48,924 bases of DNA from JAYEPK01 sp048569615 (lineage in GTDB: Archaea; Thermoplasmatota; Penumbrarchaeia; Penumbrarchaeales; Penumbrarchaeaceae). Each line of letters begins with the position of its first letter. The first letter of the stretch is position 1. The stretch covers positions 1-48,924 of the forward strand of contig JBLIRK010000023.1 of NCBI GenBank assembly GCA_048569615.1. Direction: 5' to 3'. Shown piece by piece: positions 27,119 through 34,153 of this stretch. Both the position numbers and the translations under genes were made by a program. The notes beneath the pieces are model-generated. The model made no database searches, was not told the origin of the DNA, and was given only the letters and a program-made list of their open reading frames with translations.

Positions 27119-28417
27119 TCAGATGATTCTCCACCTATGATATGCCGGTGCTTCGGGAGAGAAGCAGTAATGGATTTTCTGGAAATCCCTCTTGAACTCA
27201 CTCACATCCTCCTTCACCCTTAGCGGATCTTCCCTATCCATTAGGACGCGTTTGAAGAACTCAGCAACCTCAGTCATGTGTGACTCCTTCATGCCGATCC
27301 TAGTCAGTTCCTGGGCTCCAAGTCTCAGGCCCGAAGGCCTCATCGCCGTGCCCGGATCATCTGGGATGAGGTTCTTGTTTGTAATGATATTGGCGGTTTC
27401 AAGATCCAGAGCGCAGGGTGCTCCTCCTCCCTGCCCGGTCACGTCAAGCACCATCACATGCGACTTGGTGAATCCCAGCTTCTCACCAAGCACTTTGAAT
27501 CCCCTTTCATGCAGTGCCTGGGCAAGGGCGGCTGCGTTCCTGATTATCTGGTCGGCATAGTCGGCCCCGAACTCGATATGCTCGGCGAAGGCTATCCCTT
27601 TGGCCGCCATGGTCATAAGGTGGTGGGACGAATGGGTTCCCGGGAAGACCCGTCTCCTGACCGACTTCCACTGCTCCTCGTCCCTCGGATTTCCAATGAT
27701 CACACCTCCTTGGGGTCCGGGGAGCGTTTTGTGGGTTGAACCGGTGATAATGTGAGCACCCTCACGGAGCGGGTCTTGGAATTTCCCTCCCGCGATGAGG
27801 CCGAGTACATGGGCGCCGTCGTACCAGACATGACAACCTATCTCCTGGAGAGCATCCTGCAGCTCCTTCAGCGGAGCGGGGAAAAGGAACACCGACCTGC
27901 CGAAAAGGCACAGTTTGGGCCTGTGCTCAAGGAGAAGCTTCTTTGTGGCATCGACGTCGATGTTCATAATCTCCTTGTCCCATACGTAGGTCATCTCCTC
28001 TCCCCCCCTTAGCCCACCGGCACCGAACTTTGCCGAAGAGATGTGCGCTCCGTCGTTGAGATGGGGAGCGAAGTAAAGGTCACCCGGTTCAATGAATGCG
28101 AAGAAAGCCGATATATTGGCGGTGGTTCCGGATATGGGTCGGACATCCGCCTCAGGCGCCTTGAAAAGCTTCTTTGCCATTTCCTCAACCCTAACCTCTA
28201 CCTTGTCAACGTAGATGTTGCCGTTGTAGTACCTTTTTCCCGGAAGCCCTTCGGCATACCTGTCGGTGAAATCCGAGACCTGAAGCTGCCTTGCCAGAGG
28301 AGATACAAGATTCTCCGATGCGATCATGCACAGGGAATCATGGAACCAATCCGTATGCGTGTCCACCTGATCATAGATGTACTTCACATCATCGTTATCT
28401 GGAAGTTTCAAAGTCAT
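27119..28417 (-). CDS. glyA: Serine hydroxymethyltransferase
   Basis: A 432-aa PLP enzyme that interconverts serine and glycine, transferring a one-carbon unit to tetrahydrofolate or, in many archaea, a methanopterin-type carrier. The PLP lysine is Lys230 in GSTHKTLPGPQGG; YDGAHVLGL carries the Asp that contacts the pyridine ring; IASENLVSP and RYYNGN are near the N-terminus as in the archaeal branch. ATG follows AGGTG by 5 nt. The first gene of a probable operon with the 98-aa protein, divergent from elp3. It supplies one-carbon units that the purN and purH products in this window consume in formyl form. Confidence 0.95.
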   Translation of the reverse strand: MTLKLPDNDDVKYIYDQVDTHTDWFHDSLCMIASENLVSPLARQLQVSDFTDRYAEGLPGKRYYNGNIYVDKVEVRVEEMAKKLFKAPEADVRPISGTTANISAFFAFIEPGDLYFAPHLNDGAHISSAKFGAGGLRGGEEMTYVWDKEIMNIDVDATKKLLLEHRPKLCLFGRSVFLFPAPLKELQDALQEIGCHVWYDGAHVLGLIAGGKFQDPLREGAHIITGSTHKTLPGPQGGVIIGNPRDEEQWKSVRRRVFPGTHSSHHLMTMAAKGIAFAEHIEFGADYADQIIRNAAALAQALHERGFKVLGEKLGFTKSHVMVLDVTGQGGGAPCALDLETANIITNKNLIPDDPGTAMRPSGLRLGAQELTRIGMKESHMTEVAEFFKRVLMDREDPLRVKEDVSEFKRDFQKIHYCFSPEAPAYHRWRII

Positions 28418-28536
28418 TCAAGCACCTGAGGGGGGGAAAGCGCAACCTGCACATTAACGTTTTCCGTGGCGTCCTATTGGGATGGCGGGGATAAGGTCAA
28501 TAAGAGCTTACTGTTATTGGGACGAGAAGTGGTAGA

Positions 28537-30189
28537 TTGAAGGAAAAGAACGCCGGAGCGCACCCTCCAAAGCCCGATTCATGGAAGGGCGATCCTGATC
28601 TGGAGGAAGCGGTATCAGAGCTTGTCGAGATGCTTCTTTCCGGCAAGATCAGGACCCGTGAGGAGCTCCAGAGAGAGAAGGTCAGGGTTCTCAAGGACAG
28701 GAAGACCAAGGAAGTTCCTGCAAATTCTGTGATCCTCGATTTCATCAGATACTTCTACCCTGATAATGAGAATGAACTGATCGGCCTTTTGAAGAAGAAG
28801 CCGTCAAGGACACTTTCCGGAGTAGCCGTGGTTGCCGTGATGACATCGCCCTCCGCTTGTCCCCACGGCAAGTGTATTTTCTGTCCCGGTGGCGTCGATC
28901 AGGAGGTGCCCACTCCCCAATCATATACAGGAAGGGAGCCAGCCGCCATGAGGGCCAAGCAGAACGATTTCGATCCCGAAAGGCAGGTGGCAAGAAGGAT
29001 ACGGCAGCTATTGGACATAGGTCACGATGCCGACAAAATAGACCTCATTCTCATGGGAGGGACCATAACCGCCAGAGAGGTGGACTATCAGTACGATTTC
29101 GTGAAGGGATGCTTCGACGGAATGAACGGGGATCGAAGCAGGGATCTCCGTGAAGCCCATGAGAGGAACGAGAAATCCGCCCACCGATGCATCGGAATGA
29201 CATTCGAAACCAGACCGGACCACCTGGGCAGGAAGGAATGCGACCTGGTTCTTGAACTGGGGGGCACACGGATTGAATTGGGTGTGCAGTCCCTTTTCGA
29301 CCTCCCGCTTATAAAAAGTCAGAGGGGCCACGAGGTCAAAGATTCGATGGATTCGACCAGATTGGCGAAGGATACAGGATTGAAGGTCGGATACCACATG
29401 ATGCCAGGCATGCCTGGATCGACTAAGGAGATGGATGCCGGGACTGCCTGGAAGGCTTTCAACGAGGATGAGTTCAAACCGGATATGATCAAGATATATC
29501 CGACCCTAGTGATAAAGGGAACAAGTCTGCATGAGATGTGGCTGCAAGGTGAATATGAGCCCCTATCAACGGAAGACGCGGCCGAATTGGTCGCGGAGAT
29601 GAAGAGGATGACACCGCCTTGGGTTAGGATACAGAGGGTTCAGAGGGATATTCCGAGTCCTCTGGTCGAGGAGGGCGTGAAGAAGAGCAATCTGAGGCAG
29701 CTGTCCCAGCTTATCATGGAGAAGAGAGGATGGACCTGCAGGTGCATCAGATGCAGGGAGATAGGCCACAGAATGGAAAAGGGCGCCGAGCTTCCAACCC
29801 GGGAGGATGTCTCCCTTTCAAGGAGGGAATACGAGGCCTCGGGAGGTAAAGAGGTGTTCCTCTCCTTCGAGGTGGAAACGGAAGATTCCCTTATTGGATT
29901 CGTCAGGCTCCGAAAACCGTCGGATACCGCTTACAGAAAGGAGATGGAAGGATCGGGGATCGTAAGGGAGCTCAAGGTCTTCGGACCGCTAGTTCCCATT
30001 GGCAGGGCGGCGGAGGAGGAATGGCAGCACAGGGGTTACGGAAGGGAGCTTCTTGCATATGCCGGCTCGATCGTCAAGGACGAGTGGGGATTGGAACGGA
30101 TATTGGTTACCTCGGGTGTCGGTGCAAGGGAATACTACAGGAAATTGGGCTATGAACGGATCGGTCCCTATATGGGAAAGAAATTGTAA
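28537..30189 (+). CDS. elp3: Elp3-type tRNA uridine-34 modification enzyme (radical SAM / acetyltransferase)
   Basis: A 550-aa protein that, in archaea, alone performs the acetyl-dependent step making carboxymethyl-type groups at C5 of wobble uridine. The radical-SAM cluster motif is Cys108-x4-Cys113-x2-Cys116 (CPHGKCIFC); the archaeal signature TSPSACPHGK and YTGREPAAMRA follow. The C-terminal 130 residues are a GNAT acetyltransferase fold with acetyl-CoA loop QHRGYGRELL and YYRKLGYERIG at the end. TTG is the assumed start, with only a weak ribosome site (GTGGTAGA), so the first residues are uncertain; the next in-frame ATG is at residue 32. Convergent with dtdA. Confidence 0.94.
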   Translation: MKEKNAGAHPPKPDSWKGDPDLEEAVSELVEMLLSGKIRTREELQREKVRVLKDRKTKEVPANSVILDFIRYFYPDNENELIGLLKKKPSRTLSGVAVVAVMTSPSACPHGKCIFCPGGVDQEVPTPQSYTGREPAAMRAKQNDFDPERQVARRIRQLLDIGHDADKIDLILMGGTITAREVDYQYDFVKGCFDGMNGDRSRDLREAHERNEKSAHRCIGMTFETRPDHLGRKECDLVLELGGTRIELGVQSLFDLPLIKSQRGHEVKDSMDSTRLAKDTGLKVGYHMMPGMPGSTKEMDAGTAWKAFNEDEFKPDMIKIYPTLVIKGTSLHEMWLQGEYEPLSTEDAAELVAEMKRMTPPWVRIQRVQRDIPSPLVEEGVKKSNLRQLSQLIMEKRGWTCRCIRCREIGHRMEKGAELPTREDVSLSRREYEASGGKEVFLSFEVETEDSLIGFVRLRKPSDTAYRKEMEGSGIVRELKVFGPLVPIGRAAEEEWQHRGYGRELLAYAGSIVKDEWGLERILVTSGVGAREYYRKLGYERIGPYMGKKL

Positions 30190-30209
30190 ATCCCGAGGAA
30201 GCTGATGTT

Positions 30210-31076
30210 TCATTCTGGATTAGCCAGCTCAAGCTTCAGTTGGGAAAGCATCCCTTCAATTCCCGAAACCATCTCCCTGTTGTATTTGGACCTATGGATG
30301 AAGACATGGGTTGAGCCTGGAGTGTTATCTCTGGCCATCCGTATCAATTCTCCTAGGTCCGTAGATCCCGACAGAATGTAATCTGGGATCATGTGGCCGA
30401 AGGCAAATTTCTCCCTCATCGCACGGTCGGTGAACCTTGGTGCATAATGGCCTCCGCCTACGCCGATGGCTACGGGCAGGTCTCTTTTTGGCCGGAGGAA
30501 GCTATCGGAAAGCAGCGCACGGGCGATTGCCCTGCCTAATATCTCTATCCCCCACCTCGTCTCGTTCGATCCTATTTCTATGAAGAACGAGGGGGAGCAT
30601 AGCATGGGGCCGTGGTGGGTGACCTCGTAGGTGGTCTGGTCCTGGATCCCGAGCTTCTTCTTCTCTTTGTAAAGGGATAATAGGGCTGCCGTCATCTCGA
30701 AGGGAGCGGAGGGGGGGAGTTTTTTAGGGGCGCCTCCAAAATCAGCCTGTTGATAATTCCCAGGTGGGTGGACCGTTAGCGACCTGATATCCTTCTCAGA
30801 GCGGTGTCTGCTGAGGAAAACGAGGAGTTCAAGCGGATAACCGGACCCTCCGTCCGGATTTCCAAGACCATTCTCATTGATATGGTCGGCTATCTGCCTG
30901 TCCACGTTCTCCATGTAAAGGTGTGTTCCTTCCTTTTGCAGCAGAAGCAGTCCATCCCTCATATACGCTTCATTTCCCTCGAGGGATTCTGCGCTTTCCC
31001 ATTCAGCCTCCTCCAGGAGCCTGCTCCTTATGTTGACGGAAGCGGCATCCTCAGAGCTTGCAAGGAGTACGATCAC
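30210..31076 (-). CDS. dtdA: D-aminoacyl-tRNA deacylase, archaeal (DTD2) type
   Basis: A 288-aa zinc-dependent enzyme that removes D-amino acids (and in plants aldehyde adducts) from mis-charged tRNAs. Family hallmarks are present: FLSRHRS, VHPPGNY, VTHHGPML, GIEILGRAIA, and the GVGGGHYAPRFTD block with FGHMIPDY after it. It starts with GTG, 9 nt after the stop of the GlmU-like gene, with GAGGGAG between, so it is the second gene of that operon. Ends 20 nt from the elp3 stop (convergent). Confidence 0.95.
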   Translation of the reverse strand: MIVLLASSEDAASVNIRSRLLEEAEWESAESLEGNEAYMRDGLLLLQKEGTHLYMENVDRQIADHINENGLGNPDGGSGYPLELLVFLSRHRSEKDIRSLTVHPPGNYQQADFGGAPKKLPPSAPFEMTAALLSLYKEKKKLGIQDQTTYEVTHHGPMLCSPSFFIEIGSNETRWGIEILGRAIARALLSDSFLRPKRDLPVAIGVGGGHYAPRFTDRAMREKFAFGHMIPDYILSGSTDLGELIRMARDNTPGSTHVFIHRSKYNREMVSGIEGMLSQLKLELANPE

Positions 31077-31085
31077 GGTGCTCCC

Positions 31086-32312
31086 TCAATGGACCTTTGA
31101 ATCCTTTCCTATGGAGCCCGATGCATTTGTTCCGGGACCGATCCTGGTCCCTGAATATATGATCGTCCCCGGATCTATCGAAGCATTGATACCCGTCTTG
31201 ACATCATCTCCCATGATAACACCCAGCTTCCTTCTTCCGGAATCCACCTTCTTTCCCTTCAGTACGACAGGCACATTCCCGTCATCAAGACGCAGGTTGG
31301 CGACCTTGGTGCCTGAACCAAGATTGCAGTTCGACCCGATTATCGAATCACCAACATAGTTATGGTGGGGAACGTGGCTGCGGTCAAGAATGATCGAGTT
31401 CTTTACTTCTGAAGCGGCCCCGACCTTGGCCCCTTTTCCAATATAGGTCGCTCCTCTGATGTAGGAATTGGGGCCAATTGTGGCATCCTCGTCTATGAAA
31501 ACATTTCCCTCGATGTATGTACCGGATTTGATCACAGCTCCTTTTTTTAATACGACATTGCCGTGTATCTGGACATTATCCTCCACTGTGCCCTGGATGT
31601 TGGGTGTTTGTTTCTCCATGAATATCTCGTGGGCATTGAGGAGGTCCCACGGGGAGCCGATGTCAACCCATTTCTCGCCGGGTACGAATGCCTTGACGCC
31701 CTCATTTCGGATCGCGAGCTGTATGGTGTTGGTAATCTCGTATTCACCCCTTGGGGACAGGGGGGTTTCCTTGATCAGTTGGAAGATATCGGGTTTGAAA
31801 ATGTAGATTCCCCCGTTGACGAGTCCCGGACGTTTCTCCCCTGATTTCTCTATGATATCCAGGACATTCCCGTCCTCCACGATCACGAGCCCGAACCTCG
31901 ATGAGTCCTCCACTTTTATGAGTGACATCAGATGTTTTTTTTCTTTATCGAACTTGGAGATCAGGTCCTTGACCATCTTCTCGGTGATGATCACATCCCC
32001 GTTCAGGCAGATGAAGGGATCATGAAGCAGCTCGGCTGCCATGGAAACAGCATGCGCCGTTCCCAGCCTCTGGGGCTGGATGAGGTACTCTATCCGAACT
32101 CCGAATTTGGAGCCATCCTCGAAATGTTCCTTGATGGCGATTCCCCGGTAGCCTGTCAGGATCATGATATGATCAACGCCTCCTTTTTTCAAAGCATTGA
32201 CAGTATGTTCGAGGAAGGGCCTGCCTGCAACCGGCAGCATCGGTTTAGGTCGGTTCTCCGTGAGCGGACCCATTCTAAGGCCTTCGCCTGCGGCCAAGAT
32301 CAGAGCTTTCAT
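31086..32312 (-). CDS. glmU: GlmU-like bifunctional sugar-1-phosphate nucleotidylyltransferase / acetyltransferase
   Basis: A 408-aa enzyme for making nucleotide-activated sugars, probably UDP-N-acetylhexosamine for glycan synthesis. The N-terminal half has the nucleotidyltransferase signature LAAGEGLRMGPLTENRPKP, QRLGTAHAV and the metal site LNGDV. The C-terminal half is a left-handed beta-helix of hexapeptide repeats (GTYIEGNVFIDEDATIGPNS) with HVPHHNYVGDSIIG, matching the acetyltransferase half of GlmU and archaeal homologues. ATG 32312 was chosen because the family N-terminus starts there; the frame runs 37 codons further upstream without homology. The exact sugar (glucose, glucosamine, galactosamine) cannot be told from sequence. 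Confidence 0.9.
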   Translation of the reverse strand: MKALILAAGEGLRMGPLTENRPKPMLPVAGRPFLEHTVNALKKGGVDHIMILTGYRGIAIKEHFEDGSKFGVRIEYLIQPQRLGTAHAVSMAAELLHDPFICLNGDVIITEKMVKDLISKFDKEKKHLMSLIKVEDSSRFGLVIVEDGNVLDIIEKSGEKRPGLVNGGIYIFKPDIFQLIKETPLSPRGEYEITNTIQLAIRNEGVKAFVPGEKWVDIGSPWDLLNAHEIFMEKQTPNIQGTVEDNVQIHGNVVLKKGAVIKSGTYIEGNVFIDEDATIGPNSYIRGATYIGKGAKVGAASEVKNSIILDRSHVPHHNYVGDSIIGSNCNLGSGTKVANLRLDDGNVPVVLKGKKVDSGRRKLGVIMGDDVKTGINASIDPGTIIYSGTRIGPGTNASGSIGKDSKVH

Positions 32313-32745
32313 ACAAGCACCAACACCCTTGGAAATCATGCTCTTTCTACTTTTAACTTCTGAGAAATTCGACTTTTTCCCTTTCTGACAAAGATACAAT
32401 TTCACTACTTCCGTGGTGGGCATATCTCTGGAATTGAAACCCTTTGCACATTGCTAACATTAATACAGGAAAATTTGGACAAGTACAATAAAATGTAATT
32501 TATTCTGATACAAGAGCATAATTTCCATTGGAAGACCATTGTGGATGGTTCCTTTGCAAATCATCTCTGGGAAGGTTGGTGATTCCCTGGTCGGGGATGA
32601 AATTAACGTATATGAAATAAAAAATTCCCAACAATCATTGTAATTTTCGTAAAAATGGAAGGCCAGGGGGAATATGTTTAAATAGCCAGACATCGTTTAG
32701 GATGACAGGTAGGGGACAAATCTACCTTTTGTGGAGGATGGTTAA
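32313..32745. other. 433-bp non-coding stretch
   Basis: The gap holds the promoter for the GlmU-like gene on the minus strand (TATA-like GTTAAAAGTAG near 32347-32357) and that for the 72-aa protein on the plus strand. The middle (32424-32670) is AT-rich, with one short imperfect hairpin (ACCAT ... ATGGT around 32541-32556). A 77-codon minus frame there lacks a ribosome site and looks spurious. I see no tRNA, SRP RNA, RNase P RNA or convincing C/D box pair. Confidence 0.4.
32677..32684 (+). promoter_or_regulatory. TATA box of the 72-aa protein gene
   Basis: TTTAAATA, a textbook archaeal TATA element, 69 bp before the ATG. Transcription would start near 32706, leaving a leader of about 40 nt that holds GGAGG at 32733-32737. 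Confidence 0.6.
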
Positions 32746-32964
32746 ATGGCAATGACCAAGATAGAAATTTCGAAGGCCAAAAATATTGCTGCCGACAAGG
32801 GACTGAAACCAGGCAAGGTGGTTGGAACATCCGGCGTCCAATTCACCAAGGGGAACAACAAGAGGCTCGAGGTTATAAGCTGGGGAGACTTCGAGACCAC
32901 CCTGTCCAGACGCGGACTTGCTATCTACGAGTCCAAGGGCTGGATGAAGATAATGAAGAAGTGA
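32746..32964 (+). CDS. Small basic protein of unknown function
   Basis: A 72-aa basic protein that I do not recognise. It has about 15 Lys/Arg against 7 acidic residues, a lysine-rich N-terminus (KIEISKAKNIAADKG), a central beta-rich segment (VVGTSGVQFTKGNNKRLEVI) and a Trp-containing C-terminus (SRRGLAIYESKGWMKIMKK). It has a strong TATA box, a GGAGG ribosome site 8 nt upstream and good codon use, so expression is likely. Charge and size would suit a nucleic-acid-binding or chromatin protein, but no known fold can be named. Confidence 0.75.
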   Translation: MAMTKIEISKAKNIAADKGLKPGKVVGTSGVQFTKGNNKRLEVISWGDFETTLSRRGLAIYESKGWMKIMKK

Positions 32965-33040
32965 TCCCGCAAACGGATCTGTATCAGTTTTTCCTCCCAT
33001 TCAGGGGGAAGCACTCCGATTTAGTATGCTCTATGAAAAG

Positions 33041-33050
33041 ATATTTATAA
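33041..33050 (+). promoter_or_regulatory. TATA box for a leaderless transcript
   Basis: ATATTTATAA is centred about 26 bp before ATG 33072, the spacing at which transcription would start at or next to the start codon. There is no ribosome site in between, so the mRNA is probably leaderless. Confidence 0.55.
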
Positions 33051-33071
33051 TTTTAAATGCAGCTTCCAGGC

Positions 33072-33881
33072 ATGGCGCTGTCCATCGGCAGAAGGGAGAT
33101 AACCATTGGAATAGTTGTCTTAGTGGTCGCGGCTTTGGTCATCGGGGCCTATTTCTATTTTTCCGATGACAAGGGAACATCGAACAACAACGGCGGCAAT
33201 GATAACGATGGTAACAACAGGGCTCCGATAGCCGATGCGGGATATGACCAGGTGATATTTCCCGGTGAAGAGGCTGTTCTCAATGCAAGCAGATCCTCCG
33301 ATCCGGATGGCGATCCTCTAACATTCATCTGGGATGTGGATGCCAGTGTGGACAGTGACAGCGACGGGATAAAGACAAACGACAAGGACATCTACGGGGA
33401 GGTCGTGACCTATATGTATCCGCCTCCGGGCGAGTCCATTGTTTACATTGCAACTGTGAATGTGTCGGATGGAGAGAAATGGTCCACATCGATAACACAG
33501 GTAACTATATTGATTGAGGATAATGAGACCGCACCCGAAGTGAGCATGTCCTGCACATATCAGGGAGAGGTCCCGTATGTTGAGGCAAAATTCATAGTCA
33601 CGATCGATCAGGTGAGCTCCGCTGAGCTGATGGATAATTTTTCATATGTTCTCGAGGATCCCTATGGAGAGCTTATCCAGGATGGCATACTCGGCGACCT
33701 TATGGGTGCACCTCTGAATGCTTCGTTGAGGATCATGCTCGATACCCCGCCGATAGGAAGGTTGAACCGCTATGATTCCATCTCCTTCAAGGAGAGCGAT
33801 GCGATCGTCGAAGGCTGCTATTTCACGCTTTATTACAAGCAATTCCTGGAGCCGGTCGGCGAGGTGGAGCTGACCAAATGA
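33072..33881 (+). CDS. Membrane-anchored protein with a PKD domain
   Basis: A 269-aa surface protein. A single N-terminal membrane helix (ITIGIVVLVVAALVIGAYFYF) is followed by an Asn/Asp/Gly linker (SNNNGGNDNDGNN) and a PKD domain (about 50-145: APIADAGYDQVIFPGEEAVL, SSDPDGDPLTFIWDVD). The last 120 residues are a second beta-rich domain that I do not recognise (VEAKFIVTIDQVSSAELMDN). PKD domains mediate contacts in surface proteins. ATG 33072 was chosen over ATG 33057, since the TATA box would place 33057 upstream of the transcript. Confidence 0.82.
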   Translation: MALSIGRREITIGIVVLVVAALVIGAYFYFSDDKGTSNNNGGNDNDGNNRAPIADAGYDQVIFPGEEAVLNASRSSDPDGDPLTFIWDVDASVDSDSDGIKTNDKDIYGEVVTYMYPPPGESIVYIATVNVSDGEKWSTSITQVTILIEDNETAPEVSMSCTYQGEVPYVEAKFIVTIDQVSSAELMDNFSYVLEDPYGELIQDGILGDLMGAPLNASLRIMLDTPPIGRLNRYDSISFKESDAIVEGCYFTLYYKQFLEPVGEVELTK

Positions 33882-33922
33882 GCCTTAACATGTTCCAGCT
33901 GGTTTAAAGCTGAAAGAAATTA

Positions 33923-34041
33923 TGGTCCCGGCTCCCGGATTTGAACCGGGGATCTAAGGATGTCTGCGGGGAAACGGAGAGCAGTGCTCCCCGGGCAACC
34001 AACTACAGTCCCCCGCTCTAGCCAGACTAAGCCAAGCCGGG
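33923..34041 (-). tRNA. tRNA-Tyr (anticodon GTA) with a 41-nt intron, CCA encoded
   Basis: On the minus strand the acceptor stem CCCGGCT (34041-34035) pairs with AGCCGGG (33933-33927), followed by A73 and an encoded CCA. The C1-G72 pair is the archaeal and eukaryal tRNA-Tyr identity element. The T arm is CCCGG-TTCAAAT-CCGGG. Mature anticodon loop CTGTAGA has anticodon GTA. Between positions 37 and 38 is an intron (34002-33962). CTGT of the anticodon loop pairs with GCAG near the intron 3' end, and the two 3-nt bulges (AG|T and AC|A) put both cuts after the second bulge base, as the splicing endonuclease requires. Mature length is 75 nt plus CCA. Anticodon stem contains two G-U pairs. Confidence 0.95.
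33962..34002 (-). other. Intron of tRNA-Tyr with bulge-helix-bulge splice sites
   Basis: 41 nt at the canonical 37/38 position. A 4-bp central helix (CTGT with GCAG) is flanked by 3-nt bulges on both sides. Inside, GGGGAGC and GCTCTCC form a 7-bp hairpin with an ACT loop. The helix on the intron side of the bulges is imperfect. Confidence 0.9.
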
Positions 34042-34074
34042 ATAGAATGCGGTATCTGCCCTATTCAATCATTG

Positions 34075-34083
34075 TATTTAAAT
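34075..34083 (-). promoter_or_regulatory. TATA box of tRNA-Tyr
   Basis: ATTTAAATA on the minus strand, centred 38 bp upstream of the tRNA 5' end, fits an archaeal tRNA promoter with a short leader. The element is nearly symmetric but lies too far from ATG 34154 to serve the AAA gene well. Confidence 0.55.
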
Positions 34084-34153
34084 GTTGAAGCCTTACAAAT
34101 TGGAAAATGATGCAGATAGGATTATTAAGTACCGGGGTTCATAAGGCGGTGGA

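Noticed and set aside
32460..32693. 77-codon minus-strand frame in the long gap
   Set aside because: No ribosome site, odd composition (Phe, Tyr and Ile rich from AT-rich DNA), and it overlaps the TATA box of the next gene.
33962..34002. The extra 41 nt in the tRNA as a long variable arm (tRNA-Leu or tRNA-Ser)
   Set aside because: The inserted bases lie between 37 and 38, form a bulge-helix-bulge motif, and their removal gives a standard tRNA-Tyr with C1-G72 and a 5-nt variable loop.
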